In this document: positions 13,201 through 27,515 of the stretch, piece after piece
Layout of the letters: each line of letters starts with the position of its first letter
Numbering within the stretch: the first letter of the stretch is position 1
Origin: Corallium rubrum
Lineage: Eukaryota > Cnidaria > Anthozoa > Scleralcyonacea > Coralliidae
Assembly: GCA_964035015.1 (NCBI GenBank)
Contig: CAXIUP010000268.1
Location: 1 to 64,000 of the forward strand
Reading direction: 5' to 3'
Length of the DNA stretch: 64,000 bases
Notes under the pieces: model-generated
What the model saw: the letters and a program-made list of their open reading frames with translations, nothing else
Told to the model about the DNA's origin: nothing
The model's database searches: none
Made by a program: the position numbers and the translations under genes

Positions 13201-16200
13201 CGACGGAGAAGGAGAGTGTCTGATCTTCAAGAGTCGTCTAATTAATTGCCGACACGGTTAACGATTTACACCTATTTGAATAAAACTATTGAATATCTAT
13301 TAATTATGTTGAGTGTAAACCGTAAATCGTTCTAAAATTCATTAATAATTCATGACATTTTACTCAATCAGACAGCTCCATTCCGTCACGTGAATGGGCT
13401 GTGAAAGACCGGTGAAACACTGGTTTCTTCATCAAACACTAGCGTTTCATTTCTATTACTTAAACAAGAAACACGATATGATTATCTACAAGTCCCACAA
13501 TGGCGGCTCATGGGTTCATTGTCTTTCATTTGAGAAGCCATTTCCAAAACTCGTTCTGCGTGTTTGTCAGGTCAGGAGATCTTGGCTGAATTGTTCGCAT
13601 TGCTGCGTTAACAGAGCGCAAGGCATATTTTGCTTTCGCTGGCGTCTGTGACGGCTCATTGTCCATCACAAATATTTTGTTGTCACATTCTCCCTTACCG
13701 GCAATTTCAAAAAGAATTGCAAACGATCGACGTATAAACTGGGCAAAATAATGTACTGACATCTTTTCATATATCTCTGCACAAATAACACCTTTTCCAT
13801 GCACTATAGGCACTAGTAAGTGTAAACGCTTTCCTCCAGCAAGATCTTAAAAGAGCGCTATTATGACGTCATTAAATTAGTATACTTATAAGAATTATTA
13901 TTTAAGGAGATATATTTTTGTGCAGTTGCATGCAAACGTTCATGAAATATCATATTGTATTTCTGTATAGTTGAGGAGAAAACACTTAAGCGAAATTGAC
14001 TCTTTTTTTCTTCAGACAATTAGTGACAAAACCTCTTCGGACACATTAAATAATAATTTATTTTATAGAAAATTACATAAACATAATCTTGACCCCCTCC
14101 CCCTTTTCAATGTTGGTGTACAACAAGATCATGTCGTTAGGAAAGCACGTGTAATGTAGACAGCGATACTTTGGCCACTCAACATTGAAAAGGGGTATCC
14201 TTTAATTAGGAGAAATGTCCGAAGGGTTTTGTCACTGATTGTCTGAAAACGAAAAGGTCTTATTTATACTCACGGGTGATCCTTTCGCTGACTTTTATCT
14301 TATTATTTTAGACAAGTTTATATGTCCAAACGACCGAACTCCTGTTTTCACTGCGAAAACTATTTTATAAGATTTTGGTACCTGTTTATTCCATATATAT
14401 ATATATACAATGGAGGGTGGTCGCAAGGGTGTGAAACTCTAACAGGGTCAATGCAGCGTTAATAGCGCGCGTATTCAGTTTTACGTTAATAAACACGATG
14501 CCATGAAAACAAGTAGCAATAACTATGCCCCTTGACGCATCTTATCTGTACGTTTTCGGTATTGCATTTACACGTGTTGTTTAAATACGACGGAGAAGGA
14601 GAGTGTCTGATCTTCAAGAGTCGTCTAATTAATTGCCGACACGGTTAACGATTTACACCTATTTGAATAAAACTATTGAATATCTATTAATTATGTTGAG
14701 TGTAAACCGTAAATCGTTCTAAAATTCATTAATAATTCATGACATTTTACTCAATCAGACAGCTCCATTCCGTCACGTGAATGGGCTGTGAAAGACCGGT
14801 GAAACACTGGTTTCTTCATCAAACACTAGCGTTTCATTTCTATTACTTAAACAAGAAACACGATATGATTATCTACAAGTCCCACAATGGCGGCTCATGG
14901 GTTCATTGTCTTTCATTTGAGAAGCCATTTCCAAAACTCGTTCTGCGTGTTTGTCAGGTCAGGAGATCTTGGCTGAATTGTTCGCATTGCTGCGTTAACA
15001 GAGCGCAAGGCATATTTTGCTTTCGCTGGCGTCTGTGACGGCTCATTGTCCATCACAAATATTTTGTTGTCACATTCTCCCTTACCGGCAATTTCAAAAA
15101 GAATTGCAAACGATCGACGTATAAACTGGGCAAAATAATGTACTGACATCTTTTCATATCTCTCTGCACAAATAACACCTTTTCCATGCACTATAGGCAC
15201 TAGTAAGTGTAAACGCTTTCCTCCAGCAAGATCTTAAAAGAGCGCTATTATGACGTCATTAAATTAGTATACTTATAAGAATTATTATTTAAGGAGATAT
15301 ATTTTTGTGCAGTTGCATGCAAACGTTCATGAAATATCATATTGTATTTCTGTATAGTTGAGGAGAAAACACTTAAGCGAAATTGACTCTTTTTTTTCTT
15401 CAGACAATTAGTGACAAAACCTCTTCGGACACATTAAATAATAATTTATTTTATAGAAAATTACATAAACATAATCCGTTGACCCCCTCCCCCCTTTTCA
15501 ATGTTGGTGTACAACAAGATCATGTCGTTAGGAAAGCACGTGTAATGTAGACAGCGATACTTTGGCCACTCAACATTGAAAAGGGGGAGGGGGAAAATAT
15601 CCTTTAATTAGGAGAAATGTCCGAAGGGTTTTGTCACTGATTGTCTGAAAACGAAAAGGTCTTATTTATACTCACGGGTGATCCTTTCGCTGACTTTTAT
15701 CTTATTATTTTAGACAAGTTTATATGTCCAAACGACCGAACTCCTGTTTTCACTGCGAAAACTATTTTATAAGATTTTGGTACCTGTTTATTCCATATAT
15801 ATATATATACAATGGAGGGTGGTCGCAAGGGTGTGAAACTCTAACAGGGTCAATGCAGCGTTAATAGCGCGCGTATTCAGTTTTACGTTAATAAACACGA
15901 TGCCATGAAAACAAGTAGCAATAACTATGCCCCTTGACGCATCTTATCTGTACGTTTTCGGTATTGCATTTACACGTGTTGTTTAAATACGACGGAGAAG
16001 GAGAGTGTCTGATCTTCAAGAGTCGTCTAATTAATTGCCGACACGGTTAACGATTTACACCTATTTGAATAAAACTATTGAATATCTATTAATTATGTTG
16101 AGTGTAAACCGTAAATCGTTCTAAAATTCATTAATAATTCATGACATTTTACTCAATCAGACAGCTCCATTCCGTCACGTGAATGGGCTGTGAAAGACCG

Positions 16201-16760
16201 GTGAAACACTGGTTTCTTCATCAAACACTAGCGTTTCATTTCTATTACTTAAACAAGAAACACGATATGATTATCTACAAGTCCCACAATGGCGGCTCAT
16301 GGGTTCATTGTCTTTCATTTGAGAAGCCATTTCCAAAACTCGTTCTGCGTGTTTGTCAGGTCAGGAGATCTTGGCTGAATTGTTCGCATTGCTGCGTTAA
16401 CAGAGCGCAAGGCATATTTTGCTTTCGCTGGCGTCTGTGACGGCTCATTGTCCATCACAAATATTTTGTTGTCACATTCTCCCTTACCGGCAATTTCAAA
16501 AAGAATTGCAAACGATCGACGTATAAACTGGGCAAAATAATGTACTGACATCTTTTCATATATCTCTGCACAAATAACACCTTTTCCATGCACTATAGGC
16601 ACTAGTAAGTGTAAACGCTTTCCTCCAGCAAGATCTTAAAAGAGCGCTATTATGACGTCATTAAATTAGTATACTTATAAGAATTATTATTTAAGGAGAT
16701 ATATTTTTGTGCAGTTGCATGCAAACGTTCATGAAATATCATATTGTATTTCTGTATAGT

Positions 16761-19700
16761 TGAGGAGAAAACACTTAAGCGAAATTGACTCTTTTTTTCT
16801 TCAGACAATTAGTGACAAAACCTCTTCGGACACATTAAATAATAATTTATTTTATAGAAAATTACATAAACATAATCCGTTGACCCCCTCCCCCTTTTCA
16901 ATGTTGGTGTACAACAAGATCATGTCGTTAGGAAAGCACGTGTAATGTAGACAGCGATACTTTGGCCACTCAACATTGAAAAGGGGGAGGGGGGAAAATA
17001 TCCTTTAATTAGGAGAAATGTCCGAAGGGTTTTGTCACTGATTGTCTGAAAACGAAAAGGTCTTATTTATACTCACGGGTGATCCTTTCGCTGACTTTTA
17101 TCTTATTATTTTAGACAAGTTTATATGTCCAAACGACTGAACTCCTGTTTTCACTGCGAAAACTATTTTATAAGATTTTGGTACCTGTTTATTCCATATA
17201 TATATATATATACAATGGAGGGTGGTCGCAAGGGTGTGAAACTCTAACAGGGTCAATGCAGCGTTAATAGCGCGCGTATTCAGTTTTACGTTATTAAACA
17301 CGATGCCATGAAAACAAGTAGCAATAACTATGCCCCTTGACGCATCTTATCTGTACGTTTTCGGTATTGCATTTACACGTGTTGTTTAAATACGACGGAG
17401 AAGGAGAGTGTCTGATCTTCAAGAGTCGTCTAATTAATTGCCGACACGGTTAACGATTTACACCTATTTGAATAAAACTATTGAATATCTATTAATTATG
17501 TTGAGTGTAAACCGTAAATCGTTCTAAAATTCATTAATAATTCATGACATTTTACTCAATCAGACAGCTCCATTCCGTCACGTGAATGGGCTGTGAAAGA
17601 CCGGTGAAACACTGGTTTCTTCATCAAACACTAGCGTTTCATTTCTATTACTTAAACAAGAAACACGATATGATTATCTACAAGTCCCACAATGGCGACT
17701 CATGGGTTCATTGTCTTTCATTTGAGAAGCCATTTCCAAAACTCGTTCTGCGTGTTTGTCAGGTCAGGAGATCTTGGCTGAATTGTTCGCATTGCTGCGT
17801 TAACAGAGCGCAAGGCATATTTTGCTTTCGCTGGCGTCTGTGACGGCTCATTGTCCATCACAAATATTTTGTTGTCACATTCTCCCTTACCGGCAATTTC
17901 AAAAAGAATTGCAAACGATCGACGTATAAACTGGGCAAAATAATGTACTGACATCTTTTCATATATCTCTGCACAAATAACACCTTTTCCATGCACTATA
18001 GGCACTAGTAAGTGTAAACGCTTTCCTCCAGCAAGATCTTAAAAGAGCGCTATTATGACGTCATTAAATTAGTATACTTATAAGAATTATTATTTAAGGA
18101 GATATATTTTTGTGCAGTTGCATGCAAACGTTCATGAAATATCATATTGTATTTCTGTATAGTTGAGGAGAAAACACTTAAGCGAAATTGACTCTTTTTT
18201 TTCTTCAGACAATTAGTGACAAAACCTCTTCGGACACATTAAATAATAATTTATTTTATAGAAAATTACATAAACATAATCCGTTGACCCCCTCCCCCCT
18301 TTTCAATGTTGGTGTACAACAAGATCATGTCGTTAGGAAAGCACGTGTAATGTAGACAGCGATACTTTGGCCACTCAACATTGAAAAGGGGGAGGGGGGA
18401 AAATATCCTTTAATTAGGAGAAATGTCCGAAGGGTTTTGTCACTGATTGTCTGAAAACGAAAAGGTCTTATTTATACTCACGGGTGATCCTTTCGCTGAC
18501 TTTTATCTTATTATTTTAGACAAGTTTATATGTCCAAACGACTGAACTCCTGTTTTCACTGCGAAAACTATTTTATAAGATTTTGGTACCTGTTTATTCC
18601 ATATATATATATATATACAATGGAGGGTGGTCGCAAGGGTGTGAAACTCTAACAGGGTCAATGCAGCGTTAATAGCGCGCGTATTCAGTTTTACGTTATT
18701 AAACACGATGCCATGAAAACAAGTAGCAATAACTATGCCCCTTGACGCATCTTATCTGTACGTTTTCGGTATTGCATTTACACGTGTTGTTTAAATACGA
18801 CGGAGAAGGAGAGTGTCTGATCTTCAAGAGTCGTCTAATTAATTGCCGACACGGTTAACGATTTACACCTATTTGAATAAAACTATTGAATATCTATTAA
18901 TTATGTTGAGTGTAAACCGTAAATCGTTCTAAAATTCATTAATAATTCATGACATTTTACTCAATCAGACAGCTCCATTCCGTCACGTGAATGGGCTGTG
19001 AAAGACCGGTGAAACACTGGTTTCTTCATCAAACACTAGCGTTTCATTTCTATTACTTAAACAAGAAACACGATATGATTATCTACAAGTCCCACAATGG
19101 CGACTCATGGGTTCATTGTCTTTCATTTGAGAAGCCATTTCCAAAACTCGTTCTGCGTGTTTGTCAGGTCAGGAGATCTTGGCTGAATTGTTCGCATTGC
19201 TGCGTTAACAGAGCGCAAGGCATATTTTGCTTTCGCTGGCGTCTGTGACGGCTCATTGTCCATCACAAATATTTTGTTGTCACATTCTCCCTTACCGGCA
19301 ATTTCAAAAAGAATTGCAAACGATCGACGTATAAACTGGGCAAAATAATGTACTGACATCTTTTCATATATCTCTGCACAAATAACACCTTTTCCATGCA
19401 CTATAGGCACTAGTAAGTGTAAACGCTTTCCTCCAGCAAGATCTTAAAAGAGCGCTATTATGACGTCATTAAATTAGTATACTTATAAGAATTATTATTT
19501 AAGGAGATATATTTTTGTGCAGTTGCATGCAAACGTTCATGAAATATCATATTGTATTTCTGTATAGTTGAGGAGAAAACACTTAAGCGAAATTGACTCT
19601 TTTTTTTCTTCAGACAATTAGTGACAAAACCTCTTCGGACACATTAAATAATAATTTATTTTATAGAAAATTACATAAACATAATCCGTTGACCCCCTCC

Positions 19701-22700
19701 CCCCTTTTCAATGTTGGTGTACAACAAGATCATGTCGTTAGGAAAGCACGTGTAATGTAGACAGCGATACTTTGGCCACTCAACATTGAAAAGGGGGGAG
19801 GGGGAAAATATCCTTTAATTAGGAGAAATGTCCGAAGGGTTTTGTCACTGATTGTCTGAAAACGAAAAGGTCTTATTTATACTCACGGGTGATCCTTTCG
19901 CTGACTTTTATCTTATTATTTTAGACAAGTTTATATGTCCAAACGACTGAACTCCTGTTTTCACTGCGAAAACTATTTTATAAGATTTTGGTACCTGTTT
20001 ATTCCATATATATATATATATACAATGGAGGGTGGTCGCAAGGGTGTGAAACTCTAACAGGGTCAATGCAGCGTTAATAGCGCGCGTATTCAGTTTTACG
20101 TTATTAAACACGATGCCATGAAAACAAGTAGCAATAACTATGCCCCTTGACGCATCTTATCTGTACGTTTTCGGTATTGCATTTACACGTGTTGTTTAAA
20201 TACGACGGAGAAGGAGAGTGTCTGATCTTCAAGAGTCGTCTAATTAATTGCCGACACGGTTAACGATTTACACCTATTTGAATAAAACTATTGAATATCT
20301 ATTAATTATGTTGAGTGTAAACCGTAAATCGTTCTAAAATTCATTAATAATTCATGACATTTTACTCAATCAGACAGCTCCATTCCGTCACGTGAATGGG
20401 CTGTGAAAGACCGGTGAAACACTGGTTTCTTCATCAAACACTAGCGTTTCATTTCTATTACTTAAACAAGAAACACGATATGATTATCTACAAGTCCCAC
20501 AATGGCGACTCATGGGTTCATTGTCTTTCATTTGAGAAGCCATTTCCAAAACTCGTTCTGCGTGTTTGTCAGGTCAGGAGATCTTGGCTGAATTGTTCGC
20601 ATTGCTGCGTTAACAGAGCGCAAGGCATATTTTGCTTTCGCTGGCGTCTGTGACGGCTCATTGTCCATCACAAATATTTTGTTGTCACATTCTCCCTTAC
20701 CGGCAATTTCAAAAAGAATTGCAAACGATCGACGTATAAACTGGGCAAAATAATGTACTGACATCTTTTCATATATCTCTGCACAAATAACACCTTTTCC
20801 ATGCACTATAGGCACTAGTAAGTGTAAACGCTTTCCTCCAGCAAGATCTTAAAAGAGCGCTATTATGACGTCATTAAATTAGTATACTTATAAGAATTAT
20901 TATTTAAGGAGATATATTTTTGTGCAGTTGCATGCAAACGTTCATGAAATATCATATTGTATTTCTGTATAGTTGAGGAGAAAACACTTAAGCGAAATTG
21001 ACTCTTTTTTTTCTTCAGACAATTAGTGACAAAACCTCTTCGGACACATTAAATAATAATTTATTTTATAGAAAATTACATAAACATAATCCGTTGACCC
21101 CCTCCCCCTTTTCAATGTTGGTGTACAACAAGATCATGTCGTTAGGAAAGCACGTGTAATGTAGACAGCGATACTTTGGCCACTCAACATTGAAAAGGGG
21201 GAGGGGGGAAAATATCCTTTAATTAGGAGAAATGTCCGAAGGGTTTTGTCACTGATTGTCTGAAAACGAAAAGGTCTTATTTATACTCACGGGTGATCCT
21301 TTCGCTGACTTTTATCTTATTATTTTAGACAAGTTTATATGTCCAAACGACTGAACTCCTGTTTTCACTGCGAAAACTATTTTATAAGATTTTGGTACCT
21401 GTTTATTCCATATATATATATATATACAATGGAGGGTGGTCGCAAGGGTGTGAAACTCTAACAGGGTCAATGCAGCGTTAATAGCGCGCGTATTCAGTTT
21501 TACGTTATTAAACACGATGCCATGAAAACAAGTAGCAATAACTATGCCCCTTGACGCATCTTATCTGTACGTTTTCGGTATTGCATTTACACGTGTTGTT
21601 TAAATACGACGGAGAAGGAGAGTGTCTGATCTTCAAGAGTCGTCTAATTAATTGCCGACACGGTTAACGATTTACACCTATTTGAATAAAACTATTGAAT
21701 ATCTATTAATTATGTTGAGTGTAAACCGTAAATCGTTCTAAAATTCATTAATAATTCATGACATTTTACTCAATCAGACAGCTCCATTCCGTCACGTGAA
21801 TGGGCTGTGAAAGACCGGTGAAACACTGGTTTCTTCATCAAACACTAGCGTTTCATTTCTATTACTTAAACAAGAAACACGATATGATTATCTACAAGTC
21901 CCACAATGGCGACTCATGGGTTCATTGTCTTTCATTTGAGAAGCCATTTCCAAAACTCGTTCTGCGTGTTTGTCAGGTCAGGAGATCTTGGCTGAATTGT
22001 TCGCATTGCTGCGTTAACAGAGCGCAAGGCATATTTTGCTTTCGCTGGCGTCTGTGACGGCTCATTGTCCATCACAAATATTTTGTTGTCACATTCTCCC
22101 TTACCGGCAATTTCAAAAAGAATTGCAAACGATCGACGTATAAACTGGGCAAAATAATGTACTGACATCTTTTCATATATCTCTGCACAAATAACACCTT
22201 TTCCATGCACTATAGGCACTAGTAAGTGTAAACGCTTTCCTCCAGCAAGATCTTAAAAGAGCGCTATTATGACGTCATTAAATTAGTATACTTATAAGAA
22301 TTATTATTTAAGGAGATATATTTTTGTGCAGTTGCATGCAAACGTTCATGAAATATCATATTGTATTTCTGTATAGTTGAGGAGAAAACACTTAAGCGAA
22401 ATTGACTCTTTTTTTCTTCAGACAATTAGTGACAAAACCTCTTCGGACACATTAAATAATAATTTATTTTATAGAAAATTACATAAACATAATCCGTTGA
22501 CCCCCTCCCCCTTTTCAATGTTGGTGTACAACAAGATCATGTCGTTAGGAAAGCACGTGTAATGTAGACAGCGATACTTTGGCCACTCAACATTGAAAAG
22601 GGGGAGGGGGGAAAATATCCTTTAATTAGGAGAAATGTCCGAAGGGTTTTGTCACTGATTGTCTGAAAACGAAAAGGTCTTATTTATACTCACGGGTGAT

Positions 22701-25700
22701 CCTTTCGCTGACTTTTATCTTATTATTTTAGACAAGTTTATATGTCCAAACGACTGAACTCCTGTTTTCACTGCGAAAACTATTTTATAAGATTTTGGTA
22801 CCTGTTTATTCCATATATATATATATATACAATGGAGGGTGGTCGCAAGGGTGTGAAACTCTAACAGGGTCAATGCAGCGTTAATAGCGCGCGTATTCAG
22901 TTTTACGTTATTAAACACGATGCCATGAAAACAAGTAGCAATAACTATGCCCCTTGACGCATCTTATCTGTACGTTTTCGGTATTGCATTTACACGTGTT
23001 GTTTAAATACGACGGAGAAGGAGAGTGTCTGATCTTCAAGAGTCGTCTAATTAATTGCCGACACGGTTAACGATTTACACCTATTTGAATAAAACTATTG
23101 AATATCTATTAATTATGTTGAGTGTAAACCGTAAATCGTTCTAAAATTCATTAATAATTCATGACATTTTACTCAATCAGACAGCTCCATTCCGTCACGT
23201 GAATGGGCTGTGAAAGACCGGTGAAACACTGGTTTCTTCATCAAACACTAGCGTTTCATTTCTATTACTTAAACAAGAAACACGATATGATTATCTACAA
23301 GTCCCACAATGGCGACTCATGGGTTCATTGTCTTTCATTTGAGAAGCCATTTCCAAAACTCGTTCTGCGTGTTTGTCAGGTCAGGAGATCTTGGCTGAAT
23401 TGTTCGCATTGCTGCGTTAACAGAGCGCAAGGCATATTTTGCTTTCGCTGGCGTCTGTGACGGCTCATTGTCCATCACAAATATTTTGTTGTCACATTCT
23501 CCCTTACCGGCAATTTCAAAAAGAATTGCAAACGATCGACGTATAAACTGGGCAAAATAATGTACTGACATCTTTTCATATATCTCTGCACAAATAACAC
23601 CTTTTCCATGCACTATAGGCACTAGTAAGTGTAAACGCTTTCCTCCAGCAAGATCTTAAAAGAGCGCTATTATGACGTCATTAAATTAGTATACTTATAA
23701 GAATTATTATTTAAGGAGATATATTTTTGTGCAGTTGCATGCAAACGTTCATGAAATATCATATTGTATTTCTGTATAGTTGAGGAGAAAACACTTAAGC
23801 GAAATTGACTCTTTTTTTCTTCAGACAATTAGTGACAAAACCTCTTCGGACACATTAAATAATAATTTATTTTATAGAAAATTACATAAACATAATCCGT
23901 TGACCCCCTCCCCCTTTTCAATGTTGGTGTACAACAAGATCATGTCGTTAGGAAAGCACGTGTAATGTAGACAGCGATACTTTGGCCACTCAACATTGAA
24001 AAGGGGGAGGGGGGAAAATATCCTTTAATTAGGAGAAATGTCCGAAGGGTTTTGTCACTGATTGTCTGAAAACGAAAAGGTCTTATTTATACTCACGGGT
24101 GATCCTTTCGCTGACTTTTATCTTATTATTTTAGACAAGTTTATATGTCCAAACGACTGAACTCCTGTTTTCACTGCGAAAACTATTTTATAAGATTTTG
24201 GTACCTGTTTATTCCATATATATATATATATACAATGGAGGGTGGTCGCAAGGGTGTGAAACTCTAACAGGGTCAATGCAGCGTTAATAGCGCGCGTATT
24301 CAGTTTTACGTTATTAAACACGATGCCATGAAAACAAGTAGCAATAACTATGCCCCTTGACGCATCTTATCTGTACGTTTTCGGTATTGCATTTACACGT
24401 GTTGTTTAAATACGACGGAGAAGGAGAGTGTCTGATCTTCAAGAGTCGTCTAATTAATTGCCGACACGGTTAACGATTTACACCTATTTGAATAAAACTA
24501 TTGAATATCTATTAATTATGTTGAGTGTAAACCGTAAATCGTTCTAAAATTCATTAATAATTCATGACATTTTACTCAATCAGACAGCTCCATTCCGTCA
24601 CGTGAATGGGCTGTGAAAGACCGGTGAAACACTGGTTTCTTCATCAAACACTAGCGTTTCATTTCTATTACTTAAACAAGAAACACGATATGATTATCTA
24701 CAAGTCCCACAATGGCGACTCATGGGTTCATTGTCTTTCATTTGAGAAGCCATTTCCAAAACTCGTTCTGCGTGTTTGTCAGGTCAGGAGATCTTGGCTG
24801 AATTGTTCGCATTGCTGCGTTAACAGAGCGCAAGGCATATTTTGCTTTCGCTGGCGTCTGTGACGGCTCATTGTCCATCACAAATATTTTGTTGTCACAT
24901 TCTCCCTTACCGGCAATTTCAAAAAGAATTGCAAACGATCGACGTATAAACTGGGCAAAATAATGTACTGACATCTTTTCATATATCTCTGCACAAATAA
25001 CACCTTTTCCATGCACTATAGGCACTAGTAAGTGTAAACGCTTTCCTCCAGCAAGATCTTAAAAGAGCGCTATTATGACGTCATTAAATTAGTATACTTA
25101 TAAGAATTATTATTTAAGGAGATATATTTTTGTGCAGTTGCATGCAAACGTTCATGAAATATCATATTGTATTTCTGTATAGTTGAGGAGAAAACACTTA
25201 AGCGAAATTGACTCTTTTTTTTCTTCAGACAATTAGTGACAAAACCTCTTCGGACACATTAAATAATAATTTATTTTATAGAAAATTACATAAACATAAT
25301 CCGTTGACCCCCTCCCCCCTTTTCAATGTTGGTGTACAACAAGATCATGTCGTTAGGAAAGCACGTGTAATGTAGACAGCGATACTTTGGCCACTCAACA
25401 TTGAAAAGGGGGAGGGGGAAAATATCCTTTAATTAGGAGAAATGTCCGAAGGGTTTTGTCACTGATTGTCTGAAAACGAAAAGGTCTTATTTATACTCAC
25501 GGGTGATCCTTTCGCTGACTTTTATCTTATTATTTTAGACAAGTTTATATGTCCAAACGACTGAACTCCTGTTTTCACTGCGAAAACTATTTTATAAGAT
25601 TTTGGTACCTGTTTATTCCATATATATATATATATACAATGGAGGGTGGTCGCAAGGGTGTGAAACTCTAACAGGGTCAATGCAGCGTTAATAGCGCGCG

Positions 25701-26587
25701 TATTCAGTTTTACGTTATTAAACACGATGCCATGAAAACAAGTAGCAATAACTATGCCCCTTGACGCATCTTATCTGTACGTTTTCGGTATTGCATTTAC
25801 ACGTGTTGTTTAAATACGACGGAGAAGGAGAGTGTCTGATCTTCAAGAGTCGTCTAATTAATTGCCGACACGGTTAACGATTTACACCTATTTGAATAAA
25901 ACTATTGAATATCTATTAATTATGTTGAGTGTAAACCGTAAATCGTTCTAAAATTCATTAATAATTCATGACATTTTACTCAATCAGACAGCTCCATTCC
26001 GTCACGTGAATGGGCTGTGAAAGACCGGTGAAACACTGGTTTCTTCATCAAACACTAGCGTTTCATTTCTATTACTTAAACAAGAAACACGATATGATTA
26101 TCTACAAGTCCCACAATGGCGACTCATGGGTTCATTGTCTTTCATTTGAGAAGCCATTTCCAAAACTCGTTCTGCGTGTTTGTCAGGTCAGGAGATCTTG
26201 GCTGAATTGTTCGCATTGCTGCGTTAACAGAGCGCAAGGCATATTTTGCTTTCGCTGGCGTCTGTGACGGCTCATTGTCCATCACAAATATTTTGTTGTC
26301 ACATTCTCCCTTACCGGCAATTTCAAAAAGAATTGCAAACGATCGACGTATAAACTGGGCAAAATAATGTACTGACATCTTTTCATATATCTCTGCACAA
26401 ATAACACCTTTTCCATGCACTATAGGCACTAGTAAGTGTAAACGCTTTCCTCCAGCAAGATCTTAAAAGAGCGCTATTATGACGTCATTAAATTAGTATA
26501 CTTATAAGAATTATTATTTAAGGAGATATATTTTTGTGCAGTTGCATGCAAACGTTCATGAAATATCATATTGTATTTCTGTATAGT
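16761..26587. repeat. Recently homogenised block of satellite monomers 13-19
   Basis: Units 13-19 share variants that units 1-12 lack: 'ggcgactcatgg' in place of 'ggcggctcatgg', and a longer TA tract. They all carry 'gttattaaac', which is also found in units 1-3, whereas units 4-12 have 'gttaataaac'. Units 5-12 form another block marked by 'cgaccgaac' in place of 'cgactgaac'. Contiguous blocks of shared variants point to local amplification or conversion of several units at a time. Confidence 0.85.
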
Positions 26588-26875
26588 TGAGGAGAAAACA
26601 CTTAAGCGAAATTGACTCTTTTTTTTCTTCAGACAATTAGTGACAAAACCTCTTCGGACACATTAAATAATAATTTATTTTATAGAAAATTACATAAACA
26701 TAATCCGTTGACCCCCTCCCCCCTTTTCAATGTTGGTGTACAACAAGATCATGTCGTTAGGAAAGCACGTGTAATGTAGACAGCGATACTTTGGCCACTC
26801 AACATTGAAAAGGGGGGAGGGGGGAAAATATCCTTTAATTAGGAGAAATGTCCGAAGGGTTTTGTCACTGATTGT

Positions 26876-27021
26876 AGCTACCTACCTAGCTACCTACCTA
26901 GCTACCTACCTAGCTACCTACCTAGCTACCTACCTACCTAGCTACCTACCTATCTACCTATCTATCTACCTATCTATCTATCTACCTATCTATCTACCTA
27001 TCTATCTACCTATCTATCTAC

Positions 27022-27118
<97 letters not shown>

Positions 27119-27227
27119 CATCCATCCATCCATCCATCCATCCATCCATCCATCCATCCATCCATCCATCCATCCATCCATCCATCCATCCATCCATCCA
27201 TCCATCCATCCATCCATCCATCCATCC

Positions 27228-27283
<56 letters not shown>
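26876..27283. repeat. Compound tetranucleotide microsatellite
   Basis: The tract starts with alternating agct/acct units, passes through acct/atct, becomes pure (atct)n, then (atcc)n from about 27118 to 27230, then (atct)n again to 27283. It abuts the broken satellite unit with no spacer. A 160-codon open frame through it (YLSI and SIHP runs) is a by-product of the repeat. Confidence 0.97.
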
Positions 27284-27285
<2 letters not shown>

Positions 27286-27515
27286 AAAAAACCTTTAGCG
27301 TATGGATTTTATTGGTGAGCACCTTGCATGGGACTCAGTCCCGTTTGTGTTTTATCCATTTTTGACATGTTAGAATTATTTCCTTTTTTTGCTTTTCTTT
27401 TACGTCTTTTTTGTCCTGTTATCTTAGTCTGTTTGTACAAATGTATGTAAATATTCATTTATTTATTGTCAAAATAAAGCTGTTAAATTAAAAATTAAAC
27501 TAAAAATTGAAAAAA
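27284..27515 (+). mobile_element. Possible 3' end of a retroelement
   Basis: This AT-rich stretch ends in 'gtcaaaataaagctgtt', which contains an AATAAA signal, followed by a tail of AATTAAA-like words. That layout is common at the 3' end of LINEs or at host polyadenylation sites. No coding sequence is visible. The call is weak. Confidence 0.25.

Larger units (their letters stand above)
1..26875. repeat. 1.4-kb satellite array, 19 complete monomers plus a partial one
   Basis: A unit of about 1,400 bp repeats head to tail. Taking 'tgaggagaaaacac' as the unit start, units begin at 1, 1400, 2801, 4201, 5602, 7000, 8401, 9798, 11197, 12571, 13972, 15359, 16761, 18164, 19569, 20974, 22378, 23781, 25184 and 26588 (partial, ends 26875). 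Lengths run 1374-1405 bp. Most differences are in a (TA)n tract (~435-450 in unit 1), G/C homopolymers and a T7/T8 tract. Unit 9 has lost 27 bp at about 11314; unit 11 has two small deletions. The left edge lies outside the window. The small open frames found in every unit (85, 61-63 and 67 codons) have no protein-like features, and I do not call them genes. Each unit does contain a transposase relic and a foldback, listed separately. Confidence 0.98.

Noticed and set aside
26805..27287. 160-codon frame with YLSI and SIHP repeats
   Set aside because: It is a direct read-through of the tetranucleotide microsatellite.
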